Part shown: positions 8,040 through 17,082 of the stretch, one piece after another
How positions within the stretch are numbered: the stretch's first letter is position 1
Layout of the letters: every line of letters begins with the position of its first letter
Assembly (NCBI RefSeq): GCF_007830175.1
Contig: NZ_VLKH01000002.1
Span: forward strand, 124,001 to 188,000
Direction: 5' to 3'
Source: Sedimentibacter saalensis
Lineage (GTDB): Bacteria > Bacillota > Clostridia > Tissierellales > Sedimentibacteraceae
DNA length: 64,000 nucleotides
Position numbers and translations under genes: made by a program
The notes under the pieces: model-generated
What the model saw: the letters and a program-made list of their open reading frames with translations, nothing else
The model's database searches: none
Told to the model about the DNA's origin: nothing

Positions 8040-8072
8040 AATATAATCAATAAAATACTTTTTTGTCGAAAA
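8040..8072 (-). promoter_or_regulatory. Spo0A box overlapping a possible -35 element upstream of dacF
   Basis: TTTTGTCGAAAA at 8061-8072 is a full match to the 0A-box consensus (core TGTCGAA). On the minus strand it overlaps TCGACA, which lies 18 bases from TATATT (8040-8045). This is the layout of Spo0A-activated sigma-A promoters such as spoIIG. It is the only intergenic full-consensus 0A box I found here. Confidence 0.5.
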
Positions 8073-8101
8073 TGTTGTAATTTAGTCTATTTCCTGGAAA
8101 A

Positions 8102-9274
8102 TTAATTCAATATATTTCCCAAAAAACTTGTTCCTTCAATATGATTTTCTATTTTAAAAATATCAAGTATTGTCTTTCCAATAGATGCATATGAGTCAAC
8201 AATTCCAAGGTTGTTATTTTCCTTAATATTTTTTCCGAACACAAGAAGCGGAATATATTCCCTGGAATGGTCAGTGCTTTCCGTTGTAGGATCGCAGCCG
8301 TGGTCAGCAGTAATAATAAGAACGTCATCGTCCTTAAGATTTGCAGTTATTTCCGGAAGTTTGTCATCAAAATATTTAAGAGCCTCGGCATATCCTTCAA
8401 CGTCATTTCTGTGACCGTAAATCATGTCAAAGTCAACAAGGTTCGTGAATATCAGTCCTTCAAAATCTTCTTTCAGAGCTGAAATTGTAGCCTCTATTCC
8501 TTCTTTGTTGTTCTTGGTATGATTTGATCTTGTAATTCCTTTGTTCACAAATATGTCTTCAATTTTACCTATTGCATATACTTCCCTGCCGCTGTTTTTA
8601 ATGTAATCAAGCATTGTATCGTGTGGAGGAATCAGAGAAAAATCTTTTCTGTTGCCTGTTCTTGTGTAATTTCCTTCAGTTCCAGTGAATGGTCTTGCTA
8701 TAACCCTTCCTACTCCGCGTTCACCCTGAAGAAGCGCTCTTGCTGTTTCACATATTTTGTATAGTTCATCAAGAGGAACAACATCTTCGTGAGCTGCAAT
8801 CTGAAAAACAGAATCTGCAGATGTGTAAACAATGAGATTTCCTGTATCCACATGTTCTTTACCAAGTTCTTTTATTATTTCTGTTCCTGAAGCAGGATAA
8901 TTTCCAATAGTCTTTCTTCCAACTTTTTCTTCAAATTCATTTATGAAATCATCCGGAAAACCCTTAGGATACGTTGGGAATGGATGTTCAAGAACCAAAC
9001 CGCTGATTTCCCAGTGTCCTGTAGTTGTATCCTTGCCCTTTGACTTTTCGTTGCATTTTGCAACTGTGCCAGTGAACTTGTGGTTCTTATTTATGTCTTC
9101 GTTTCCGACTATATTTAAAAGCCCCATTTTTTCCAAATTAGGCAGGCAAAAATTTTCAACATTCATATAAATATTTTTTATTGTGTTGCTGCCAACATCG
9201 CCGTAATCTGCCGCATCAGGCAGTTCACCTATACCGACGCTGTCTAGTACTATCAATACTGCTCTTTTTATCAT
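8102..9274 (-). CDS. deoB: Phosphopentomutase DeoB
   Basis: 390 residues from the ATG at 9274, with GGAGAA six bases upstream; the longer frame to 9346 lacks this. The enzyme interconverts ribose/deoxyribose 1- and 5-phosphates, linking nucleoside breakdown to DeoC. Alkaline-phosphatase-like metal sites are visible: [12 protein letters not shown] at the N-terminus, [14 protein letters not shown] carrying the threonine nucleophile, and [14 protein letters not shown] plus [19 protein letters not shown] in the C-terminal half. It lies upstream of dacF, as in Bacillus (drm). Confidence 0.96.
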   Translation of the reverse strand: MIKRAVLIVLDSVGIGELPDAADYGDVGSNTIKNIYMNVENFCLPNLEKMGLLNIVGNEDINKNHKFTGTVAKCNEKSKGKDTTTGHWEISGLVLEHPFPTYPKGFPDDFINEFEEKVGRKTIGNYPASGTEIIKELGKEHVDTGNLIVYTSADSVFQIAAHEDVVPLDELYKICETARALLQGERGVGRVIARPFTGTEGNYTRTGNRKDFSLIPPHDTMLDYIKNSGREVYAIGKIEDIFVNKGITRSNHTKNNKEGIEATISALKEDFEGLIFTNLVDFDMIYGHRNDVEGYAEALKYFDDKLPEITANLKDDDVLIITADHGCDPTTESTDHSREYIPLLVFGKNIKENNNLGIVDSYASIGKTILDIFKIENHIEGTSFLGNILN

Positions 9275-9349
9275 ATTCTTCTCCTTCACATTGCTATTAT
9301 AAATGTCCTTATGAAATAAGAAAGTTTCATTTATACATTTATACATATA

Positions 9350-10228
9350 TTATACTCTCGGAAATGTCTTTTTAAACACTTCCAATGATTTAAATTCTAC
9401 ACTTCCCAAATAATTCTGTGCAGCTGCAAAACTAGACAGACCCATAAGCTCCTGTACAGTTCCCAAATCCGCACCGTGAGACAAAAGATGGACAGCAAAA
9501 GAATTCCTTAATATCTGCGGTGAAAGCTCATTTGTAAGATTTGCTTTTTTTTCGTAGAATTTAAGTATTTTCCATATTCCCTGTCTTGAAATTGGTTCTC
9601 CGTCTATGTTCACAAACAAAAAGTCAATATGGTCCTTGCAGCGTGTGTTTCTGAAGTTGTTTAAATAGTTAGTGATTGCATTTTTCGCATATTGGCTCAA
9701 TGGAACAATTCTTTCCTTTGATCCCTCTATGTTTATTATGCCCGCATTTATGTTTATATGGCTGATTTTTATGTTTATGAGTTCTGTAACCTTTATTCCA
9801 GATGAATACAACAGTTCAAGTATGGCACTGTCACGGCTTCCTTTGAATGTGGTTATATCAGCAATTTTCATTAGCTGATTCACTTCATCCTCAGACAGCA
9901 CAGACGGTATTTTTTTAATTTGTTTTGGGCTGTGAATGCTTGTGGCAGGGTTGTCCTCTATTAGCTTTTCCTTTTTCAGAAATTCAAAAAAGTTTTTCAA
10001 TGCAGAAATAGTCCTTGATATGGTAGAAGAACTTTTGCCCTGTTTTTGCAGATTGACCAAGTATGTCAATATCTGAGCTTTTCTGGTTTTTGTAATATCA
10101 AGATTGTAATTATCGTTTAAATAATCCCTGAAACTGTTAATGTCATAAATATATGAGCTCACTGTATTTGGGCTCAGTCGTTTTAAATTAAGGTAATGTT
10201 TATAATTTTCAATGCTGTTTTCCATCAT
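9350..10228 (-). CDS. XerD-like tyrosine recombinase lacking several catalytic residues
   Basis: 292 residues, full XerC/XerD length, with a SAM-like N-terminal domain (about 1-90) and a recombinase domain. It occupies the position of ripX/xerD between spoIIM and deoB. Aligned to the Xer catalytic set, Arg-I is Lys146 (SSGIKVTEL for TGLRVSEL), His-II is Gln238 (SPQILRNSF for TPHTLRHSF) and His/Trp-III is Leu264 (MGLSS for LGHSS). The beta-hairpin Lys171, Arg241 and nucleophile Tyr273 remain. Either chemistry is impaired or the protein has kept only DNA-binding. The frame is intact and the spacing is operon-like, so it is not an obvious pseudogene. Confidence 0.85.
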   Translation of the reverse strand: MMENSIENYKHYLNLKRLSPNTVSSYIYDINSFRDYLNDNYNLDITKTRKAQILTYLVNLQKQGKSSSTISRTISALKNFFEFLKKEKLIEDNPATSIHSPKQIKKIPSVLSEDEVNQLMKIADITTFKGSRDSAILELLYSSGIKVTELINIKISHININAGIINIEGSKERIVPLSQYAKNAITNYLNNFRNTRCKDHIDFLFVNIDGEPISRQGIWKILKFYEKKANLTNELSPQILRNSFAVHLLSHGADLGTVQELMGLSSFAAAQNYLGSVEFKSLEVFKKTFPRV

Positions 10229-10229
10229 C

Positions 10230-10805
10230 TCACCACAATCTGCTTAATATCAATATATAATAACTATAGATGAAGCTGTATGCAACTACAAATAATATGT
10301 ATATTAAAGAAAGTTTTATATAACTATTTATAATTATATCAAATTTATGGGAAATAGTCTCTATGTTTTTTGTCTTTTTTGTATATTTGGATATGGTGCT
10401 TGAAACAAATGTGAAATAAAAAAGTATGGGAAAAAACACAAAGTAATCCGTGAAGTTAAGAACGAAATATTTCACGTCCATGTTGAGAGTTCGGATAAGG
10501 TAGATGATAGACAAGCCGTAATAAATGCTTATAAGAATGAACAATAAGTTTATAATTTTGCCCTGACCCATGCATGTTAGAAGAATTATTGCTATGAAAT
10601 ATATTAAATTTCGTTTCAAGGTCATGATAAAAACTTCCATAAACAACATTTTGCTTATGCTTTCGTAGTTTATGCTTATTGCTGCTTTTGATCCTGTTAA
10701 TATGTATATAAGTGCTGATAATATTAAGGAAATGATTAAAATTATTGTTAAATATAACAGTCTTTTGTTTTCCGATCTAACCAGTTTCTTCAGTGTATTG
10801 TTCAT
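10230..10805 (-). CDS. spoIIM: Stage II sporulation protein M (SpoIIM), diverged
   Basis: 191 residues, strongly hydrophobic with about five membrane helices. The central FIMTLKRNLIYFIAI, then ISIYYGLS and FVLNFTDYFVFFPILFYF, echo the SpoIIM pattern of an NLK helix, a short loop and a helix containing a proline. Its place between nudF and the xer gene is that of spoIIM in Bacillus and many clostridia. SpoIIM forms the DMP engulfment machine with SpoIID and SpoIIP. AGGAGGT precedes the ATG. Identity is weak, so synteny carries much of the call. Confidence 0.68.
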   Translation of the reverse strand: MNNTLKKLVRSENKRLLYLTIILIISLILSALIYILTGSKAAISINYESISKMLFMEVFIMTLKRNLIYFIAIILLTCMGQGKIINLLFILISIYYGLSIIYLIRTLNMDVKYFVLNFTDYFVFFPILFYFTFVSSTISKYTKKTKNIETISHKFDIIINSYIKLSLIYILFVVAYSFIYSYYILILSRLW

Positions 10806-10875
10806 AAAAAAAACCTCCTGCTCTTTTTACAATATATGCTTGTACAGAAGGTTTAATTCTCATTTTTATGCGTGT

Positions 10876-11403
10876 TTAATTTTCATTAATCCAGTAAAGC
10901 ATTGCTATTAATGTCTTACTGTCGTTTATTCTTCCTGTTTCCACCATTTTTTTAGCTTCGTCCTTGCTTACGGCAATTGTTTCAATAAACTCATCCTCAT
11001 CAAATTTTGTTGATGTGAAAGTCAAGTTTTCAGCCTTGAACAAGTATATTTTTTCATTGGTGAAACCAGGTGATGTATAAAATTCAAAAATAGAATTTAT
11101 TATGTCTGCTTCATATCCCGTTTCTTCTTTTAGTTCTCTCAATGCACATTCATCAGGTTCTTCGGCAATATTCATTATTCCTGCCGGAACTTCATAAATG
11201 AAATCTTCTATTGCTTTTCTGTATTGTCTTACTAAAAGCATTTCATTTTTATCGTTTATTGCAACAATAGCTGATGCGCTTTTATGTTCAACAATTTCTC
11301 TTTTTGCATATTTCTGATTTTCCAGCTCGACAGTATCAACTCTTAAATTTATCATTCTGCCTTCAAAAATCTTTTCACTTTTTACTGTAATTTCAGTATT
11401 CAA
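10876..11403 (-). CDS. nudF: ADP-ribose pyrophosphatase, Nudix family (NudF)
   Basis: About 175 residues. The Nudix box GX5EX7REUXEEXGU is complete: G, IMNIA, E, then RELKEETGY. The enzyme cleaves ADP-ribose to AMP and ribose 5-phosphate. An in-frame TTG lies at 11418, but AGGAGG sits between it and a second TTG at 11403. The spacing of 5 bases favours TTG-11403 as the true start. Synteny with spoIIM and xerD matches Bacillus. Confidence 0.9.
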   Translation of the reverse strand: MNTEITVKSEKIFEGRMINLRVDTVELENQKYAKREIVEHKSASAIVAINDKNEMLLVRQYRKAIEDFIYEVPAGIMNIAEEPDECALRELKEETGYEADIINSIFEFYTSPGFTNEKIYLFKAENLTFTSTKFDEDEFIETIAVSKDEAKKMVETGRINDSKTLIAMLYWINEN

Positions 11404-11529
11404 AATTGCCTCCTGCAAATTCTTGCAATTTACCTAATTTTCCAATTTTATTTGCAAAATTTTTTGATGTTCGCTTAATTGTAATAATTATAAGGGTTTT
11501 TGTCAAGCCCAATTATGAAATACACATAA

Positions 11530-11550
11530 CTCCTTGCCATGGACAAGGAG
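11530..11550. other. Short hairpin after spo0A
   Basis: CTCCTTG and CAAGGAG form a 7-bp stem with a 7-base loop downstream of spo0A. No U-run follows, so it is only a weak terminator candidate. Confidence 0.35.
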
Positions 11551-11589
11551 CAAAGAAAAATTGATATTATTCCAAAATCTGTTGCTAAT

Positions 11590-12384
11590 TTAAGAAACTT
11601 TCTGCTCAAGACGAAGCTTGTCGGCTATCATGGCAATAAATTCTGAATTAGTTGGTTTACCCTTGTTATTATGAATTGTGTAGCCAAAAATGTTATTTAT
11701 TGTTTCAATTTTTCCTCTTGTCCATGCCACTTCAATTGCATGCCTTATAGCACGTTCAACTCTGCTTGGAGTAGTGGTGTATTTCTGAGCTATCATAGGA
11801 TACAGTTCTTTTGTGATTGCTCCTAGAAGTTCGACATTATTAACTACATCAATTATGGATGTCCTTAAGTACTGGTACCCCTTAATGTGAGCAGGAACTC
11901 CAACTTCATGGAGAATTTCAGTGATCTTCACCTCAAGACTCAGTTCTTCGTTCACTTTCTCATTATATGCTATTTCTTTGCTCTTATTTTGAACTTTTGA
12001 AGTTTCCAGCTCAGAAATCTGAATCAGTCTGTCTGCAAAAGATTCAAAATTAAATGGTTTGACAATGTAATACTCAACACCCATGTTAATTGCCCTTTGA
12101 GTAACCTTGTCATGACCTACTGCTGATAAAATGATAACCTTCGGAAACTTCTTCAATTCTTTTTTGTGAAGTTTCTCCAATACACCCAGACCGTCAAGAT
12201 GTGGCATTATAATATCAAGAATCAGGATGTCAGGCTCATACTTTTCAACAGCCTCAAGAGCTTTTAATCCGTCATCTGCCATTTCAACCACATCAAATAC
12301 ATTTTTGCTGATTAAGAAATCCTTTAATATCAATCTGAATTCCTTGTTGTCATCGGCAATTACAACTCTAACTTTTTTTAACAT
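11590..12384 (-). CDS. spo0A: Sporulation master regulator Spo0A
   Basis: 264 residues. The receiver domain (1-125) has the acidic pair in [10 protein letters not shown], phospho-acceptor Asp in [13 protein letters not shown] and Lys in YYIVKPF. A linker leads to the C-terminal Spo0A DNA-binding domain (about 155-260), with [33 protein letters not shown] and the recognition region [20 protein letters not shown]. Phosphorylated Spo0A binds TGTCGAA boxes and starts sporulation. Following spoIVB is the canonical order in spore formers. Confidence 0.98.
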   Translation of the reverse strand: MLKKVRVVIADDNKEFRLILKDFLISKNVFDVVEMADDGLKALEAVEKYEPDILILDIIMPHLDGLGVLEKLHKKELKKFPKVIILSAVGHDKVTQRAINMGVEYYIVKPFNFESFADRLIQISELETSKVQNKSKEIAYNEKVNEELSLEVKITEILHEVGVPAHIKGYQYLRTSIIDVVNNVELLGAITKELYPMIAQKYTTTPSRVERAIRHAIEVAWTRGKIETINNIFGYTIHNNKGKPTNSEFIAMIADKLRLEQKVS

Positions 12385-12577
12385 TTAGTAAATCCCCCTG
12401 ATCTAAAATATATTTCTCATATCAATATACGCAGGAAAACTAAAAAACCCTTTTTTTTTATAAAATATTTTTTAATAATTTATAAATTTTTCTAATATCC
12501 TATAAAACATTGTTTTTCAGCCTCTTTACTCTAATTATATTACATTTTTACAAAAATATACCAAAAATTATATTTTT
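12385..12577. other. AT-rich spoIVB-spo0A intergenic region
   Basis: 193 bases, about 85 percent A+T. A TATAAT hexamer (minus strand, near 12535) and AGGATAT resembling a sigma-H -35 are present. Neither has a convincing partner and no TGTCGAA box is seen. AGGGGG lies 10 bases before the spo0A ATG. Confidence 0.4.
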
Positions 12578-13660
12578 TTAATGTGTATTGTAAATTTCAT
12601 CAAAAATCCATTCTATATATATTCCGTATCCTTTAGTAGGGTCGTTCATGAACACATGGGTTACAGCTCCAACAATTTTGTTGTTTTGAATTATGGGGCA
12701 TCCGCTCATCCCCTGTATTATTCCGTTTGTTAGTTCAAGCAAATCCTGATCCACAATTTTAATCACAAAGCTTTTTTCATCTGGTTTGTTCTGGTAAAAG
12801 ATTTTTGTAATTTCAATATCATAAACCTGTATTTCATTGTTGACACATGAATAGATTTTTGCAGGACCAAGTTTCAATTCTTCCTTTTTACCTACTTCAA
12901 TTAGATCTTTGCTGAAATAACCCATGCTTTTTTCATTTATTTTGCCGTATATTCCAAAATCCGTGTTGTTTTCAACTGTACCAAGGCTGGTTTCATTCTT
13001 TAATATATAACCTATAATTTCACCAGGCTCTCCTTTTTTTCCAAGTTTAATGCTTGTTATGTTTGCCTTGGAAATTGTACCTGTTTCAATATCAATGAGT
13101 GTGCCTGTGTCAGAATCGGAAATTCCATGTCCTATGGCGCTGAATTTACCAGTGTCGGGATCAATAAATGTTACTGTTCCTATTCCGGCAATGTCATCTC
13201 TTGCCCAAAAACCAAACTTTATTTCATCGCTGTTGTATATTTGAACAGGAGTTACGTCTACATTCATTAATTTTCCTGCTCTTTCAATTTTGAAGTCGTA
13301 ATTTTTTACTCCTTCAATTGCTGTGTAATTAAGTATGTCGTCGGTATTTCCAATTCGAAGGGAGTCAATTTCTAAAATCTTATCACCTAATTGAACTCCT
13401 GCAAGTTTTGCAGGTGATGTTGATAAATTTTCAGTATTTACTATATCGGCCAGGCCTACAACCAATACTCCTTCTGTTTTTAATTCAACACCTATTGTCT
13501 GCCCTCCCGGAATTACATACTTACCTTCTGTTTCTGATACTGTCTCGAGTTTTGTTAATACATATGGGTGTGTCTTAAGATCAAATCCGAGATAAACAGC
13601 TGTCAGAAGCGAAGCAATAAAAAAAATAAAGAATAAAACTCTTCTAGCGAAATTTTTCAT
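12578..13660 (-). CDS. spoIVB: SpoIVB serine peptidase (S55)
   Basis: 360 residues. An N-terminal membrane anchor (VLFFIFFIASLLTAVYL) is followed by a PDZ domain (about 65-145) and the S55 peptidase domain. The catalytic His is in IGHGISDSDTG. The Ser is in QGMSGCPIIQ, and AVTHVFMNDPTKGYGIYIEWI follows. Most relatives have GMSGSP; the Cys replaces the residue after the catalytic SG, not the nucleophile. SpoIVB is secreted from the forespore and cleaves SpoIVFA to trigger sigma-K activation. Confidence 0.96.
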   Translation of the reverse strand: MKNFARRVLFFIFFIASLLTAVYLGFDLKTHPYVLTKLETVSETEGKYVIPGGQTIGVELKTEGVLVVGLADIVNTENLSTSPAKLAGVQLGDKILEIDSLRIGNTDDILNYTAIEGVKNYDFKIERAGKLMNVDVTPVQIYNSDEIKFGFWARDDIAGIGTVTFIDPDTGKFSAIGHGISDSDTGTLIDIETGTISKANITSIKLGKKGEPGEIIGYILKNETSLGTVENNTDFGIYGKINEKSMGYFSKDLIEVGKKEELKLGPAKIYSCVNNEIQVYDIEITKIFYQNKPDEKSFVIKIVDQDLLELTNGIIQGMSGCPIIQNNKIVGAVTHVFMNDPTKGYGIYIEWIFDEIYNTH

Positions 13661-13783
13661 CTTGCTCTCCTTAAAGTTTTATCCTTAATTTCTCCATGTG
13701 GCTATTAATTTATTCTATAGTTTAGAGTTAATATTTTTGAAATCATAGTTAAAGGTTTAACTGCAGGAGAAAAATTCGTTAAA

Positions 13784-15451
13784 TTATTGAATATTGTTGT
13801 TGGATTCTATGAGTTCTTTGGCATTGTTAAGAGATTTGTCCGTAATCTTCATGCCGCTTAAAAGTCTTGCGATTTCATAAATTTTATTTTCTTCATCAAG
13901 TTTTCTTACTGTGCTGTAAGTATTATTTCCAACAACTTTTTTTTCAATGAAAAAATGATTTTTTGAAATTGATGCAATTTGCGGTGAATGTGTAACACAA
14001 ATAACCTGATGCTTGGCAGAAATGTAATTCATTTTTATTCCTGACATCTGAGAAGTCTTGCCGCTGATGCCTGAATCTATTTCATCAAAAATCATGGTTT
14101 GATCACTATCAATATCGCTTGTAATTTTTTTGAAAGCAAGCATTATACGTGAGGCTTCTCCGCCTGATACAACTTTCTGAACGGAATTTAAATCGCTTCC
14201 AACATTTGTGGATATTAAAAACTCCACTTGGTCGTTGCCGTCAGCAGCAAAAGAATTTCTTCCTTGTATATCAACCTTGAACTTAATGTTTTTCATGTTC
14301 AGGTCGTCTAGTTCCTTCAGTATTTGTTTTTCAAGCATTGAAGCTGCATTTTTTCTTAATTTTGAAATTTCTTCTGCGCACTTTTTCAAGTCTTTATATA
14401 GTATGTCTTTTTCTTTTACCAACATGCTTAGTTTTGTTTCTGCTTCAGTAAGTATGTTTAATTCTTCCTGTGAAGAACTTTTGTATTCAATTATTTTATC
14501 AATAGAATAACCGTACTTCCTTTTGAGCCTGCTTATGAGAGACATTCTGTTTTCAATGAAATTAAGCTTGCTTTCATCAAGATCAAGCTTTTCTGAATAA
14601 TCCCTTAAATCATGAGCAAAAAACTGTTGCTCTTCAAGTATTATTTCAAGCCTTGAAAGAAAATTTTCCAGCTTTTCATCATAGCTTTTGATTTTGTTCA
14701 GCAGGCTGTAAACGTTATTCATGCCGGCACTGGCACTTAAAATTTTATTTGCCTCATAAAGAGACCCTTTTATTTCCTGTACATTTGAAAGCTTTTTAAT
14801 TTCCTTCAGAAGCTCATCCTCTTCTTCTGGCTTCAAATCGGCCTCTTCAATTTCATTGATTTCATAGTTTAGCTGTTCAATTTTAAGATCCTTGTTTTCA
14901 AGCTTATCTTTTATTGTTTCAATTTCACGGCATTTTTTGCTGTGCTCTGAATACAGACTTGAATATACCTCAAATAATGGGCTCAATTCTCTTTGAACAA
15001 GACTATCAAGAAGAATTATGTGATTTTCTTTTTTAAATAAACTTTCATGGCCGAACTGTCCATATATGTCTATAAGGTACTTCCCAACTTCTTTTAACAT
15101 ATTAAGAGGTACTGTTCTTGTATTGATCTTGTTTATGCTTTTTCCGTTTTCAAGTAATTCTCTTGAAATTATTAGATAATCTTCCTGGCTTATTTCAATG
15201 TTGTTGCTTTCTAAAAACTCTTCGAGATATCTATTGCCTGATATGTCAAAAATTGCTTCAATCAGTGCACTTTTCTTACCTTTTCTTATTAAGTCTTTAG
15301 AAGATCTTTCTCCTAATATAAGAGACAAAGCTTCAATTAAAACTGATTTACCGGAACCTGTTTCTCCAGTGAAAACATTAAATCCGTTTTCAAAGTTAAT
15401 AGTTTCATTTTCAAACACAGCAAAATTGCTGATGTTTAAACTTATCAGCAT
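13784..15451 (-). CDS. recN: DNA repair protein RecN
   Basis: 555 residues, an SMC-like ATPase that gathers broken DNA ends early in recombinational repair. Walker A is GETGSGKSVLIEAL near residue 30, a long coiled coil fills roughly 150-370, the signature is VSGGEASRIMLAF and Walker B is TMIFDEIDSGISG. It lies between argR and spoIVB, the usual arrangement. The start has GGTGAT upstream, and the argR stop lies 10 bases before. Confidence 0.97.
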   Translation of the reverse strand: MLISLNISNFAVFENETINFENGFNVFTGETGSGKSVLIEALSLILGERSSKDLIRKGKKSALIEAIFDISGNRYLEEFLESNNIEISQEDYLIISRELLENGKSINKINTRTVPLNMLKEVGKYLIDIYGQFGHESLFKKENHIILLDSLVQRELSPLFEVYSSLYSEHSKKCREIETIKDKLENKDLKIEQLNYEINEIEEADLKPEEEDELLKEIKKLSNVQEIKGSLYEANKILSASAGMNNVYSLLNKIKSYDEKLENFLSRLEIILEEQQFFAHDLRDYSEKLDLDESKLNFIENRMSLISRLKRKYGYSIDKIIEYKSSSQEELNILTEAETKLSMLVKEKDILYKDLKKCAEEISKLRKNAASMLEKQILKELDDLNMKNIKFKVDIQGRNSFAADGNDQVEFLISTNVGSDLNSVQKVVSGGEASRIMLAFKKITSDIDSDQTMIFDEIDSGISGKTSQMSGIKMNYISAKHQVICVTHSPQIASISKNHFFIEKKVVGNNTYSTVRKLDEENKIYEIARLLSGMKITDKSLNNAKELIESNNNIQ

Positions 15452-15461
15452 ATTATCACCA

Positions 15462-15914
15462 TTATCTTATATTCTTTTTAAATTCCTGAAGCACATATTC
15501 AACACTTTCCAAGGATCTGATTGCCACAAATACTGTGTCATCTCCTGCCAATGTGCCTACGATTTCATCAACGCCCATGTAATCAATGGCAGATGCGCAT
15601 ATTTGTGCAGCTCCGGGTATTGTCTTAATAACAACTACGTTCATGGCATTGTCAATTGAAACAACAGAGTTTTCGAAAATTTTGTACAGTCTGTCAGTGA
15701 TGCCTTCCTGGCTTTGTCCGATTGTAGCATATTTGTATTTTCCGTTTTTTGACATAACCTTCACAAGTCTTAATTCCTTAATATCTCTGGAAATAGTGGC
15801 TTGTGTTACGTCAATGCCCATGGCTTTCAAACCTTCGGCAAGTTCTTCCTGAGTTTCAACTTCTCTCTTTGAAATAAGCTCAAGAATTTTTGATTGTCTG
15901 GTATACTTTTTCAT
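15462..15914 (-). CDS. argR: Arginine repressor ArgR
   Basis: 150 residues. The N-terminal winged helix contains SKREVETQEELAEGLKAMGIDVTQATISRDIKELRL. The C-terminal domain contains the arginine-binding part, AAQICASAIDYMGVDEIVGTLAGDDTVFV. The hexamer binds arginine and controls arginine biosynthesis and catabolism genes. GAGGTGAC precedes the ATG. Confidence 0.97.
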   Translation of the reverse strand: MKKYTRQSKILELISKREVETQEELAEGLKAMGIDVTQATISRDIKELRLVKVMSKNGKYKYATIGQSQEGITDRLYKIFENSVVSIDNAMNVVVIKTIPGAAQICASAIDYMGVDEIVGTLAGDDTVFVAIRSLESVEYVLQEFKKNIR

Positions 15915-15933
15915 TTGTCACCTCATAAATTTT

Positions 15934-16725
15934 TTATAATATTTCAAAAGCCTCTTTTATTAAGTCTTTGAAATTGATTGCTTTTTTATCCCTTTTGCGT
16001 TTGCTTATTAAAGCAAGGTATTCAATATTTCCGTCTCCGCCTTTTATGGGAGAATAGGTAATGCTTTCTAAATGTAAATCATTGTTGCTCAAGTACTTTT
16101 CTATGTTGTTTAAAACCATCAAATGGACTTTCTTGTCCTTGACAATTCCATTTTTTCCTATGTTTTCTCTTCCAGCTTCAAACTGTGGTTTTATCAACAC
16201 AACAATTTTCGTATTATCGTGACTGATTTCGACAATTTTAGGTAAAATTAAATTTAACGATATAAAAGAAACATCTACAGTAACAATATCAATTGGTTCA
16301 GCAAACAATGATACATCAGCATATCTGATGTTTGTATCTTCCAAGTTGATAACTCTTTTGTCATTTTTTAATGATTCATGAAGCTGATCGTGGCCAACGT
16401 CCACGGCATATACTTTTTTTGCTCCATGTTTTAACAGATAGTCGGTAAAACCTCCGGTGGAAGCACCAATGTCAACTGCTGTTATTCCTTCGAAATCAAT
16501 TTTAAAAAACTCTGCAGCTTTTTTAAGTTTGTCTGCCCCTCGTCCTACATAGCTGAAAATATTTTTTACTTTAATTAAATCTTCGTCTGTAACCTTAATT
16601 GAAGGCTTTTCTGCCAACTTGTCATTGACGTACACACAACTTTCTTGAATGAGCTGTTTAGCCCTTTCGCGGCTGCTTGCATAACCTTTGTTGTGCAGAT
16701 ATACATCAAGCCTATATTCTTCCAT
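15934..16725 (-). CDS. tlyA: TlyA family rRNA (cytidine-2'-O)-methyltransferase / hemolysin-like
   Basis: 263 residues from the ATG at 16725, which has GGAAGGG six bases upstream; an in-frame ATG at 16743 is less well placed. An S4 domain (about 3-60; RLDVYLHNKGYASSRERAKQLI) is followed by an FtsJ-like methyltransferase with VDIGASTGGFTDYLLKHGA and LIKPQFEAGRE. TlyA methylates 16S and 23S rRNA cytidines. It normally follows dxs, but that gene is absent here. Confidence 0.94.
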   Translation of the reverse strand: MEEYRLDVYLHNKGYASSRERAKQLIQESCVYVNDKLAEKPSIKVTDEDLIKVKNIFSYVGRGADKLKKAAEFFKIDFEGITAVDIGASTGGFTDYLLKHGAKKVYAVDVGHDQLHESLKNDKRVINLEDTNIRYADVSLFAEPIDIVTVDVSFISLNLILPKIVEISHDNTKIVVLIKPQFEAGRENIGKNGIVKDKKVHLMVLNNIEKYLSNNDLHLESITYSPIKGGDGNIEYLALISKRKRDKKAINFKDLIKEAFEIL

Positions 16726-16881
16726 TAAATACCCTTCCATCACTTTACATAATTATTCTGCAAAAAAAAACAAATATAGGAACAATTCAATAAAATTATA
16801 GCATAGTGATTAATAAATATCAATTAATATTTTTAATAATATTTACATTTTATTCATCATTTTGTATGACGTACTTTATTT

Positions 16882-17082
16882 TTATTCATAAGATTCATCA
16901 ATTATCTTAATCTTTTTTTGTGTGTCTTCCAATTTTCTGCTGCAATAAGAATAAGCACTCATTCCCTGCTCATAATTCTTAAGCAGTTCGTCTATGGATA
17001 TGTCTTCGCCGCTTTCAAAATTCTGTACTATACGTTTCAAATCTTCTAAAGCGCTCTCAAAGCTATCGTATTTATCCTTCAT
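16882..17082 (-). CDS. xseB: Exonuclease VII small subunit (XseB)
   Basis: 66 residues from the ATG at 17082, with AGGAGGT five bases upstream; the frame extends to 17100 without a better site. The family core SFESALEDLKRIVQNFESGE, with SIDELLKNYEQGMSAYSYC, is clear. Several small subunits bind one XseA to make the single-strand exonuclease. It overlaps the xseA end by 11 bases. Confidence 0.95.
   Translation of the reverse strand: MKDKYDSFESALEDLKRIVQNFESGEDISIDELLKNYEQGMSAYSYCSRKLEDTQKKIKIIDESYE

Noticed and set aside
12578-13660. SpoIVB with a lost catalytic serine (GMSGCP)
   Set aside because: The nucleophile is the serine of GMSG, which is present; the Cys replaces the next serine only.
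15198-15659. 153-residue plus-strand frame
   Set aside because: It is antisense to the recN-argR junction, both of which are certain genes.
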